A DNA stretch of 12,142 bases from Euperipatoides rowelli (taxonomy: Eukaryota > Onychophora > Udeonychophora > Euonychophora > Peripatopsidae). The stretch lies in assembly GCA_003024985.2 (NCBI GenBank), contig PXIH01S0012851.1. One strand, written 5' to 3'. The notes below the pieces were generated by a model. It did no database searches. It was given only the letters and a program-made list of their open reading frames with translations, and was not told the DNA's origin. Below, in pieces: positions 1 through 7,740 of the stretch. The translations under genes and the position numbers were made by a program. The first letter of the stretch is position 1. Each line of letters begins with the position of its first letter.

Positions 1-677
1 GATCACTTACTAACCTTATTAATTCCGCATATGTCTTCATTGAAGGTTTTTCTGGCGTACATAAATCCTTCAACAAATTATGTTTTAATCCCCACTAATA
101 ACGTGCTTGTCCATTTTTCTGTTGGGACTCCATTACAGTCTACAAACAATTGAATCTATCAATATAAGAATTCCAAGTTTCTAGATTCAAATCAAACGTT
201 TCCAATCCGCCAATTGTACTCGACACTTCACTGCTTCTGCACTAGCTGTCATTATTTCCACTTTTTTACTATTCTTTTTTTTTTTTAAATCAACTGTTTT
301 GCGCTTCACGCTACGCACTTANCGCTTCACGCTACGCACTTACAAAAACAAACTTTTTCACTATAATTCCACAACTTCTTGAATTAAATCCACTGCCTCG
401 TCGCCACTTTTGTATATCTTTGAAAATGCACATTTAAACATATCTATTTGAACATTAGATAATACACTATAACAAAAGTATAGGAACACATTAAATAGGC
501 GTCTGCTTCTCAGCAAGAACGGCCATAATCACGAGACAAATCTCGCAGCCCGAACCGTTACCATGAGAACCTTTATTAATCATTTAACAAGCTAAACTAA
601 CAAAACACTACAGGATGTGTCTGGGAAAATACGGAAGTATGGTAACCCTATGTTTAGTAGTAGTAGGCTATAGATAG
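1..677. other. Upstream intron or 5' flank, no gene recognised
   Basis: AT-rich sequence without a coding signal. Two short CpG-bearing patches stand out: the duplicated 21-mer at 302-342 and about 500-570, which has several CpGs and a small hairpin-capable motif (CGAGA, CAAA, TCTCG, about 531-544). The second patch could be a decayed repeat or promoter-like DNA. I see no ATG followed by a phase-2 donor that would serve as BTAF1 exon 1. Confidence 0.5.
302..342. repeat. Two-copy tandem repeat, 21-bp period, N at junction
   Basis: A 20-base unit beginning CGCTTCACGCTACG and ending CACTTA occurs at 302-321 and identically at 323-342, separated by the ambiguous base N322. The unit has three CpGs in an otherwise CpG-poor region. 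The N exactly at the junction leaves open that the second copy is a base-calling or assembly artefact. Confidence 0.8.
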
Positions 678-1003
678 CAGTGGCTCCCAACCTTTATACA
701 TGTGAGGACCACTTTTCCAACTACATAAACCGTTGTGGACCACCAGCTCTCACACACACAAATAGATATGATTATTGATGACCTTTTTTGTTTGTTTTGG
801 GTAAAAGCACCATCCTGTATGTAATATCACAATACCATAATGAATTGTTTTAGAAAGAATTGCCAATATTCAATTACACAAATTATTGATTAGTTGCCAA
901 ACTAAAATTGTAAGATTTTTTTGATTAATAAAGCAGCCAAGGACCACCTGAAAATGCTCCAGGGACCACATGTGGTCCACGGACCACAGGTTGGGAAACA
1001 CTG
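678..1003. mobile_element. hAT-type MITE with terminal inverted repeats
   Basis: The left end CAGTGGCTCCCAACCT (678-693) is the inverted partner of the right end AGGTTGGGAAACACTG (988-1003), with two mismatches. CAGTG ends followed by CCCAACCT, then GGACCAC-type subterminal words, are typical of hAT nonautonomous elements. Subterminal GGACCAC/GTGGTCC words recur at both ends (about 706-745 and 941-987). The 8-base word GGCTATAG follows the right end directly (1004-1011) and is also at 666-673, four bases (ATAG) before the left end, which fits the 8-bp hAT target duplication if ATAG arose by a small later duplication. The 326-bp interior is AT-rich with no coding potential. Confidence 0.82.
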
Positions 1004-1707
1004 GGCTATAGGGAGTGATATATTTAAGTGAAAATCATTGTGCAAAACAAGAGTAGCCTACCATCTGACCAACGTCATTTCTTTTGACCATCGCGGAAAT
1101 CCAAAAGAATGAACTCCAATCTAGGCTAATTTGAAACCAATAATGTGTGTTTCTGCATTGATGCACATAAATTCCAATTAGGCTAGGCTACCTAACTTCC
1201 GTAAGTTTAAAATCACCTAAAATTAGAAATTCTGTATTTTGCTTTTTATTATAATAATCAAATCCTTGAAAAATATTACAGAACAATGCTTCGTCATCAC
1301 TCATCAATATTGTTGTTTGGAGGGCGATAGATTAATTTAAGCATCCCAACACAAATTTATCAAAGGACAAACCAAAAGAGTAACTTTAATTCATAGCCTA
1401 AAGATTCAACATTTCCAGTAGAATGTAGCCTATAATAAATAACAATGTCACTCCTTTTTTTATTACGATCAGAACGTAACAATGTAGCCTACATAGCCTA
1501 CAGTATTCAACCTTATAAAGTTGATCTTGATCATTAGACTTGAGCCAAGACTCAGAGAGAAAAAGGATTGGACTATGAAGGAGAAGTAGGCTATTCAACT
1601 TTTAATATATTTCTCAATGAGGAAACATTGGAAAAGAAAATATTACAACTTTCACAGGATTTAGATTCATTGTTAGACTTGCAGGTGAAATTATTATTCC
1701 TTGGATA

Positions 1708-1721
1708 TAGGCTATAGCCTA
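1708..1721. repeat. Perfect palindrome TAGGCTATAGCCTA
   Basis: Two copies of the dispersed word TAGGCTA are joined head to head as a 14-bp perfect palindrome, followed at once by CTGTA, half of the other common word TACNGTA. Confidence 0.85.
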
Positions 1722-2173
1722 CTGTATTTTATATTGTTGACTTGCACATTTGTTGTTTTCTAGTTTTATAGAAAAAAAATTAAGGTTGTTTTAATCTGAA
1801 ATTTATCTGTAATGTTCAATTTTTAGCCTATTGACCAAATTATCCAGAGTTATTTAGAAAGATTAGGGTGTGTCTGCACATGTACTTCTCTTCTCTGGTT
1901 CATCCTTTAACCCATTGGGCCAATTTCAAATAAATTTCATATTTAATAGTTTGATAAAATATAAACTCAAGTGCTGCTAACTTTATAAAGATGTCTTTGG
2001 ATATTATTATCAGGCCTATTATTTATTAATAATAGGCCTAAAAGCTCAAGGCTTAACTAGCCTTTTATTAAAAACATGTCAAATTTCATTCTAATTTGAA
2101 AATTATGTCCACCACTCCTTCCTCTTCATCCATGCCAATCAAACAGTGCAAATGCCAATCAAAATGTGCTAAA

Positions 2174-2191
2174 TGCCATCAATTGATGGCA
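2174..2191. repeat. 18-bp perfect palindrome
   Basis: TGCCATCAATTGATGGCA is fully self-complementary without a loop. It sits right after two near copies of ATGCCAATCAAA, whose first six bases resemble the palindrome arm ATGCCATCAA. No binding factor is recognised. Confidence 0.8.
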
Positions 2192-2377
2192 CATTTTTAT
2201 TAGCAGTTAAAAAATAAATAATAACTTTTAAGTTGCTGACAGAATTTCTGTCTACGGTACTCATTTTTAATCCATTGACCGATTTTTAAAAGATTGTTAT
2301 TCCTAGATTAAATATAATTTTGAGGTTATCCTGCTGTCAGATTATCAAAGTTTTTATATTTTGTGTTTGCTGCTGGA

Positions 2378-2409
2378 ATAGGCCTAGCCTACTATATAGG
2401 CTAGCCTAT
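2378..2409. repeat. Dense cluster of TAGGCCTA/TAGCCTA words
   Basis: Four copies of the dispersed words lie within about 32 bases: TAGGCCTA, TAGCCTA, TAGGCTA and TAGCCTA, arranged as an imperfect inverted repeat around CTATATAG. This is the densest cluster in the window and lies about 220 bases before the BTAF1 exon. Confidence 0.75.
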
Positions 2410-2603
2410 GATGCCAATTCAACTTTAAAACTGGTGGCAAGTGCCAAGTTTTTGCCACCAGTCTATAAACCTAGTGTCATTGACTTATTATTGGCTACTT
2501 TGCAGTAGCCTGAGTAAGCTAATTGAGTGAGTGTAGGCTATGTGTTTTTTTTTTTTGATAAGTTTGTTTTGTTTTAAATAGCTTATTTTAATTTCTGGAC
2601 AAA

Positions 2604-2629
2604 TTTTTGCCTTGTTTTGTTAAATTTAG
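2604..2629 (+). other. 3' splice site of the BTAF1 exon
   Basis: A T-rich tract (2604-2620) is followed by AAATTTAG, giving the acceptor AG at 2628-2629 just before the first conserved BTAF1 codon. The open frame continues a few codons upstream, but those residues do not resemble the family, which supports the exon boundary here. Confidence 0.8.
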
Positions 2630-2753
2630 ATTGGATCGACTATTTGTTTTGCTAGACAGTGGCTCAACTCCAGCCACAAGGAAAGCTGCAGCTCAACAAT
2701 TAGGAGAAGTTCAAAAATTACATCCTCATGAATTACCCAACCTGCTTAGCAAG
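2630..2753 (+). CDS. BTAF1: BTAF1 (Mot1/TAF172) N-terminal coding exon, partial gene
   Basis: BTAF1/Mot1 is a nuclear Snf2-family ATPase that removes TBP from promoter DNA and redistributes it; its N-terminal HEAT repeats bind TBP. The exon contributes one base (A, 2630) finishing a split codon and then 41 codons, 2631-2753, starting [20 protein letters not shown] and ending HELPNLLSK. As recalled, the human protein starts MAVSRLDRLF and matches about 35 of these 41 residues, including [10 protein letters not shown] and KLHPHEL. The segment corresponds to the first HEAT-like helices. The entry phase is 2, which fits an Arg codon (AG|A or CG|A) shared with a tiny first coding exon, and the exon ends on a codon boundary. 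AG and GT flank it exactly, arguing against a processed pseudogene. The start codon, the rest of the HEAT domain and the ATPase domain lie outside the window. The identification rests on memory of the family, not on an alignment. Confidence 0.9.
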
Positions 2754-2759
2754 GTAAGT
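2754..2759 (+). other. 5' splice site of the BTAF1 exon
   Basis: The exon ends AAG and the intron starts GTAAGT, a perfect match to the U2-type donor consensus. Conserved similarity to BTAF1 stops exactly here; the frame then reads into AT-rich sequence and ends at 2795. Confidence 0.88.
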
Positions 2760-2896
2760 TTTAATATTTTTAATAACTTTAAAAAACGAACATAGCTCCC
2801 TTAACGAGACCTTCTAATAGTTTTTCATGGGTTTAGTGTTGAGAAGACTAGCCTTCTGTGAAAATGTTATTGGACTCAATTACAATTAGCCTAGGT

Positions 2897-2965
2897 CAGA
2901 GGTGTCAATAAAGTCGATCGTGATCTACTGGTCGATTGCTAGATGCTTTTTGGTAGACCACCAAT
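2897..2965. mobile_element. hAT-like terminus, remnant
   Basis: The segment starts CAGAGGTGTCAA (2897-2908) and continues with GTCGATCGTGATCTACTGG and TCGATTGCTAGATGC, then TTTTTGGTAGACC. From general familiarity this is the layout of hAT ends reading CAGGGGTGTCAA followed by a GATC-rich stretch. No matching opposite end or 8-bp duplication of the flank GCCTAGGT was found, so it is a truncated copy or its other end has decayed. Confidence 0.55.
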
Positions 2966-3683
2966 TAGGCTATACGGTATATTTTCTTTTTTAAAGTCCC
3001 AATTTTTAAAAACTATTGAAAAATCAATAATTAAAATAATTATTAATAATAAAGATAAATCTGTTTGTTTTTAACTTATACTATTTCTTTTTTTTTTTTT
3101 ATTAGATAGCCTAGTTGTATAATATGGCCTAGTCTATGTATTTATACAACTATCTTCTCTTCTGCTTTAAATAAATAGATACTGTAGTGGTGATTGACAT
3201 TATTAACTTTAAATGCCAAGGGGGGGGGGGATATAGGCTTACATGTTTTTATTATAATTTATTTTTTGTTTGGAAAAGTGATTCAAGTGGACTGAAATAA
3301 CTTCTACTTACCTTAGAAAAAAGATTCACGATTTTGACAAAATGCTATTTCTTCAGTTTTTATTTTAAATAATTAATTTTCCTACTTTCAATCTGTATTA
3401 TTTCCATGTAATTAAATTACATTTATTATCACATTAAGCTAAATTATATTGGTCGGGTGCAAATCCCCTTAAAAAAAAAGTTTTCTTGTGAAATTTACAG
3501 TTAAAAAGTGGTAAATTAATTTGTTTGTTATAAAATAATCATTGTGGCCAAAATAATTCCCTTAATGATAATTACTGTATTAAAATCTTGTACTGTATGA
3601 CATTTGATTTTTTTTATAATTCAAATTGTTCATTTAAAAAAAAAGAAGAAAATTTCATTTTTTTTTTTTTTTTTTAATCCAAT
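2966..3683. other. AT-rich intron with homopolymer runs
   Basis: No gene or clear repeat family. Contains an 11-base G run (3220-3230) and long T runs around 3088-3101 and 3658-3675. Nothing coding is visible. Confidence 0.5.
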
Positions 3684-3790
3684 ATAATAAAAGGCAAGTT
3701 TGGTCACTTTGGTCATTAACAGAAGTCTGTCTCGCTGCTAGATGTCGCTGGGCTTTGAAAACCATTGTTTTCTGTGAAGGTTTTTGATTG
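3684..3790. mobile_element. Possible Helitron-like 5' end
   Basis: The stretch starting near ATATAATAAAAGGCAAG and continuing with GTCTGTCTCGCTGC resembles the 5' ends of many animal Helitrons (TC, then TATAATAAAAG, then GTCTGTC). It lies directly after a long T run. No CTRR 3' end with a hairpin was identified, and the resemblance rests on general familiarity only. Confidence 0.22.
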
Positions 3791-3969
3791 GTCGGAAGAA
3801 CCACAAGTCTGGTGTTGAAAGTAATCGTTGGATTGGATTCTTATTGTTCCAATCAGATGGAGGTTTTATAAAGGGTGTTGGGAATTTACTGTGCTGCACA
3901 TGTGTTTATTATATCAAAAACTTAATACAGTATATACTGTAGCCTATAATTTTTTAACTGCAAAGTCCA

Positions 3970-4042
3970 TTTTGCTGCTCCCTTAAGATGTGGCGCCAGG
4001 GGTGAATACCCCCTCTTACCTTCACTCCCAGATGCGGCACTG
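3970..4042. mobile_element. hAT-like terminus, ending at 4042
   Basis: Read on the minus strand from 4042, the sequence starts CAGTGCCGCATCTGGGAG and continues with GGGGGTATTCACCCCTGGCG and GGGAGCAGCAAAATGG. CAGTGCCG followed by a GGGG/CCCCTGGCGCC-rich subterminal region is typical of hAT ends. The flank is ATTAAAAA (4043-4050); no matching left end with this duplication was found, so this is probably a truncated or deeply decayed element. Confidence 0.55.
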
Positions 4043-4511
4043 ATTAAAAACACAGCTCACAACCTCACATATTTTAATTTTGTTGAAGCTTTGCACCTAG
4101 TAGTCTACTATGTAAAATATGAATTTTGGCCAAGTTTTAAATTTTAAATCGTATAATTACTTTTGTTTGAGTTACAGACCCTTGAAAATGGGAAAAATTG
4201 CTCAAATTTTGCTATATTGTGATTCACTTATTTTCTAATAGCTTCATTGCTATTCACGATAGAAAATTAAAATTGTGTCAAATTAAAGCTGATTTTATTA
4301 AAAAGAACCTTAAAATGAAGTAGGCCTATAACAATTATATTGGAGAAAGTTTTATTTCCAAGATGATATAAATTTTAAAATTTGGATAATTTCCTAAGTT
4401 AAATAGCTAATTTTAAAAATTTTGAAAAAAGTTGTATTTTTTTAGAATGTACTTAATATACTGTAGGCTAATGGTCAAGTTTCATCTTAGCAAAAAAAAA
4501 AACAGCATCAC
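4043..4511. other. AT-rich intron, nothing recognised
   Basis: No coding or structural signal beyond two TAGGC(C)TA words (about 4321 and 4465) and short A/T runs. Confidence 0.5.
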
Positions 4512-4973
4512 CAGGACTCAAAAATTACCATGCCCTACTTGCCCGGGGCTAGTAAGGAAATAGGTCGGGCAAGTTAAAAATGAAACAGTATGCCCGAGTC
4601 GGGCAAATAAAAATAATTAGTAGTGCAATAATTTTTTTCTTCTAATTTTTTTAAAATGATTTATTGGTCTTTTGAAAAAACTAATTAATTTAACTAATTT
4701 AATGGTTGAATAATACAGTATTATTAAAAAAAATAAAGTACCGGTATATAACTTATTAAAAAAAATTCCGGAAATAAGCCCTCTATAGGCTATACATTGG
4801 TTGCGTCCAAGTTATTGTACTACTTCTGCTAAGCATTTTTCCAACCTCAACGCAATAGTCATAATTTAGAAAAGAAACTAGAATTATAACAGATTTCTGA
4901 TCAATAGGCCTACTNAATAAAAAATATAATACTGTAAAAATTGCTTGAAATGTAAGTATTTAAATTCAGCAAA

Positions 4974-5001
4974 TACAGTATAGGCTATATAGCCTACTGT
5001 A
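4974..5001. repeat. Composite palindrome of both dispersed word families
   Basis: TAGGCTATATAGCCTA (4981-4996) is a perfect 16-bp palindrome. It is flanked by TACAG (4974-4978) and CTGTA (4997-5001), so the structure is self-complementary over 28 bases except for a two-base TA bulge. The TAGGCTA and TACAGTA words are nested here in one fold. Confidence 0.8.
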
Positions 5002-5278
5002 ATATACTGTGTTTTTTTATTTCCGTAATTTATCTTGAAAGTCAATATAAAAATTCTAGTCTTAAACAAACATTATTATTAATGAATATATCATGTGCGT
5101 GGTCAACTCTTGTTTATCAATAAAAGCCTGACGGGTTACATTCATTTCTCTGTGAACTCGAGAAGATTTTAAATTTCTTTTAATCCTTTCCCACATAATT
5201 AATGCAAAAGAGAAAAGATAGGCTACTTGATTTACCATAAAACAAAAATGAATAAAGTAATACATTAATAATTGTTTT

Positions 5279-5320
5279 TTCCCCAGAAAAGACAATAGTA
5301 CAAAATAAGAGCAAGCCTTT
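5279..5320. repeat. 42-bp exact direct repeat, copy 1
   Basis: Begins TTCCCCAGAAAAGACAATAG and ends GCAAGCCTTT. Identical to 5939-5980, exactly 660 bases downstream. Here it is preceded by a T run, so TTTTTTCCCCAG looks like a splice acceptor. The exact identity suggests a recent duplication or an assembly artefact. Confidence 0.9.
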
Positions 5321-5574
5321 GTAGCAATATGTTGAATTTAAATAAATTTTGTTTATTAATTCCCGTAGTTGCTTATTTTAAATATATTGCCATGACTTAA
5401 AAATGACTTGTCAAATAACTTCTTTATAGCCATTCTATAGCAGAAAGAGAAAACCATCTATTTTAGTGAGATGAAAATTCTGAATGAAAACAAATTAATC
5501 ATTATAATTTTGACTTATTTTTGTAGCCATGCCATATTTTGTTTATACTGTATATATATGCAGTAATATGTAGG

Positions 5575-5622
5575 CCGTATCTATTATAACATATCTAAAA
5601 CAGTAGACTGTTATAAATACGG
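5575..5622. repeat. Imperfect inverted repeat (hairpin)
   Basis: The left arm CCGTATCTATTATAACA (5575-5591) pairs with the right arm TGTTATAAATACGG (5609-5622), with a three-base bulge and a loop of 17 bases. No function recognised. Confidence 0.65.
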
Positions 5623-5860
5623 AAAAACTGAATAAAAAATATTGTTTGTGAAGCCAGGTGAGGAGAGAATAAAAAAATAATTATAATAACGCCTTGGTTT
5701 ATTGTTGTAAATAATCTTTGCTCTTTTTATTTGTTATATTATAATAAATAATATTTGTTATAAATAATATTTTCATCTGTGCAGCGGCTATTTCTAATTA
5801 TTACGCCCGATGGTGTGTAGTATTTAAAACTTTAATGGAAGGAAAACTATTTACAAAATA

Positions 5861-5968
5861 ATGAGTTTAAATAATATTTCCATGGATGGTACGATCGTGA
5901 GGAAGCTGATTGCCGTCCTAAAGGTGGGTGACAATCACTTCCCCAGAAAAGACAATAGTACAAAATAA
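5861..5968 (+). other. Small open frame of 35 codons, coding status unknown
   Basis: The frame runs from ATG at 5861 to TAA at 5966-5968. Its middle part reads MDGTIVRKLIAVLKVGDNHF, with non-AT-biased codons (GTG, AGG, CTG, GCC, GTC) that stand out from the surrounding DNA. The C-terminal part lies in the 42-bp repeat. I recognise no family. An in-frame GTGGGT after the Leu-Lys codons (5923) could also be a donor. It may be a relic of a coding exon from a mobile element, or chance. Confidence 0.2.
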
Positions 5969-5980
5969 GAGCAAGCCTTT
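5939..5980. repeat. 42-bp exact direct repeat, copy 2
   Basis: Identical over 42 bases to 5279-5320; similarity stops abruptly on both sides. This copy follows a CpG-bearing stretch (5885-5938) and forms the tail of a small open frame at 5861-5968. Confidence 0.9.
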
Positions 5981-6038
5981 ATGGCCAAATGATAATGTAC
6001 ATTTAAACTAAGTTACAATGCATAATTAATTAATTAAC

Positions 6039-6143
6039 ATTAGCCGCACATCCAGGAAATAGAATCCTTTGTGACGCATTTACCAAGCATTCAGTTGATA
6101 CGTCACGAACTAAACTAATAACATCCTGGATGTGCGATCTAAT
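6039..6143. repeat. Compact foldback with nested inverted repeats
   Basis: CGCACATCCAGGA (6045-6057) and TCCTGGATGTGCG (6124-6136) are perfect 13-bp inverted arms. They extend imperfectly outward (ATTAG and CTAAT), and a second pair, GTGACG (6071-6076) and CGTCAC (6101-6106), is nested inside. The whole 105-base unit could fold as one interrupted hairpin. It could be a very short MITE or a structured element; no target duplication is clear. Confidence 0.75.
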
Positions 6144-6403
6144 GCACACAATAACAAATACTACTACATTTACAAATTGCATTTAATTATACGGTACAAA
6201 ACTATTATTTTATAACACAAGACGGATCATCACAATATATTGTGCCGAGCTGTTTTAAATATTTATTAATTATTGTTTGTATGCATTAGTTCGGGCATTT
6301 AGAATAATTCTAGTTTAGTTTATGACATAATTAGGCCACTTTAATTAGTAAGCACGTCAATTCTACTTTACTGAATGCATGGTTAATGCAAATTAATTAA
6401 TCA

Positions 6404-6607
6404 TAGGCTGCATGTTGTAACTAATTTACTGTAAATATGCAAGTTGTTTTTGCCATAAAGGCTTTTAATTTGTAATGTTGTTTTGTCTTTACCTGGGGAG
6501 TGGCTCTCGTCTACAACTTCGATGGGAACTAACTCCCTTACGTTTGACCCTCCATGGGGTATAATAGGTTTTATTTTAATACAGTAGTATTGTATTATTT
6601 TATTTTA
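6404..6607 (-). other. Open stretch with GC-richer core, possible relic exon
   Basis: On the minus strand the frame is open from about 6607 to the TGA at 6401-6403, without an ATG at its head. The core, about 6498-6555, has balanced codons and reads SNVRELVPIEVVDESHSP, followed by CCCAG|GTAAAG, which could be a donor. I recognise no family. A stop-free stretch of this length is expected several times by chance here, and the plus strand is also open for about 29 codons across the same core. It may be a decayed exon of a transposon. Confidence 0.2.
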
Positions 6608-7139
6608 CCATACGCTTGTCAGCGTAAACTTGTAAATAGCTGAAACAGTTATAGCTGAAGCAGTTAATTTGTATTTACCGTATTTACATTGTATAAATAA
6701 AGAGCAATGTGTTTTAAAAACAGCCATATACTTTTAGTCAGCAAATAATTTATTTCTTCATTCAATAATATAATTTTCCATTATCTCTCTCCTCCTGATT
6801 CAACCACAGAGATTTTATTATAAAAGAACAGTTTAAATTTATTATTTGTTAATAATTGGTCCTCCACCAAGCTGAGCAAAAATAGTTAAAATACCTTTGA
6901 CTTAACGCAGCCAAGAAGTAATCAGAAAAACTCGACTTTCACATGGAATAATGAAATTACCAAAATATCCCGATATGTCTCTTCTATCTTTTCGAAGAAA
7001 AAAAAATATATTGATAAATCCTCCTTACGACTGTAAGTTTCACCATTGTGTGGCTTTTCTTAAGTATAGCGATTTGACGCTATTAAATTCCCAGAGATTC
7101 GAGTAATGTGATTTGCATACAATTGTTTTTTCCCCCCAC

Positions 7140-7310
7140 ATTTCCATGATCAGGCTCAACATTGTTCTACGCCATCGAAGCATGTTCTAGGCTAGGACTG
7201 GCTGACTGGGCGTGCCAGCTAAGAACATTATTGGACTTGGATTAGTGCCTAGCCATTGAAGCGGGACTAGGACTAGAGCCGTCCTAGACCCGAGGTATCA
7301 GCTTCAAACT
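7140..7310. other. GC-richer island of unknown nature
   Basis: About 170 bases of balanced composition within AT-rich DNA. GCCATCGAAGC (about 7171) and GCCATTGAAGC (about 7251) recur 80 bases apart, each followed by related CTAGG/GGACTAGG words. GTCCTAG/CTAGGAC words give self-complementarity around 7265-7290. No reading frame is convincingly open on either strand, so it is more likely a repeat than an exon. Confidence 0.4.
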
Positions 7311-7740
7311 TTTTTTTAAAACTGAAAATATTAACTTAATTATTTATTTTCTTTCCTAAGAAAGAAAAACTGATGTAATTCAATACTTCAATGTTGTCTA
7401 TGAGGCTAAGCCGTCTTGTGCAAGAAAACAGGAATTAGATAGCAAATAAAAATTTAATATGAATACATCAAATAAGGAGCAGTCATTGATATAGACTTAT
7501 CAATTGTTTATTATATTTTAAAAATAACCAGTAGCTTAATAGAACTTTTGGAGAAAAGCTTTTCTAATAATAAGACATTTAAGTTTTAATGCAAATGGCT
7601 ATAGTGGTACGGTAGTCAGTCTACAAATTATGTTCTGGCTAGTAAAATTTTATAAACTTGGCAAGCAGGCAAGTAAAAAATATGTCCGGGCTAGTAAAAT
7701 TATGATACACTGTAGAATTTTTGGGGATTTTCTAGCCCTG

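Larger units (their letters stand above)
1012..2603. other. Intronic sequence upstream of the BTAF1 exon
   Basis: AT-rich DNA with no recognisable gene. It is very dense in TAGGCTA/TAGCCTA/TAGGCCTA words (for example 1054, 1179-1190, about 1485-1501, 1708-1721, 2378-2409). The short open frames on either strand have no family resemblance. Two near copies of ATGCCAATCAAA lie around 2131-2162, just before the palindrome at 2174. Confidence 0.5.
4512..7740. mobile_element. Candidate 3.2-kb degenerate hAT-like element (or two separate ends)
   Basis: The left end begins CAGGACTCAAAAATTACCAT and continues TGCCCTACTTGCCCGGGGC. The right end, read on the minus strand from 7740, begins CAGGGCTAGAAAATCCCC and continues with TACTAGCCCGG and ACTTGCCTGCTTGCC. 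Both have CAGG(A/G)CT termini and subterminal ACTTGCC and CCCGG/CTAGTA words, the pattern of a widespread hAT family (CAGGGCTCGAAATTAAC...ACTTGCCC, from familiarity). ATCAC lies directly outside both ends (4507-4511, 7741-7745); hAT elements usually make 8-bp duplications, so this 5-base match is weak. No transposase is recognisable between the ends, so if real it is nonautonomous or decayed. Alternatively the ends are two unrelated MITE fragments. Confidence 0.4.

Noticed and set aside
500-570. CpG-bearing patch as promoter and first exon of BTAF1
   Set aside because: The ATG near 562 gives a ten-residue frame ending TAA, and no phase-2 donor follows. It could be promoter-like, but nothing in the sequence decides this.
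5062-5295. 77-codon minus-strand frame overlapping repeat copy 1
   Set aside because: Starts within the 42-bp repeat but is not shared with copy 2 beyond it; no family recognised and length fits chance.
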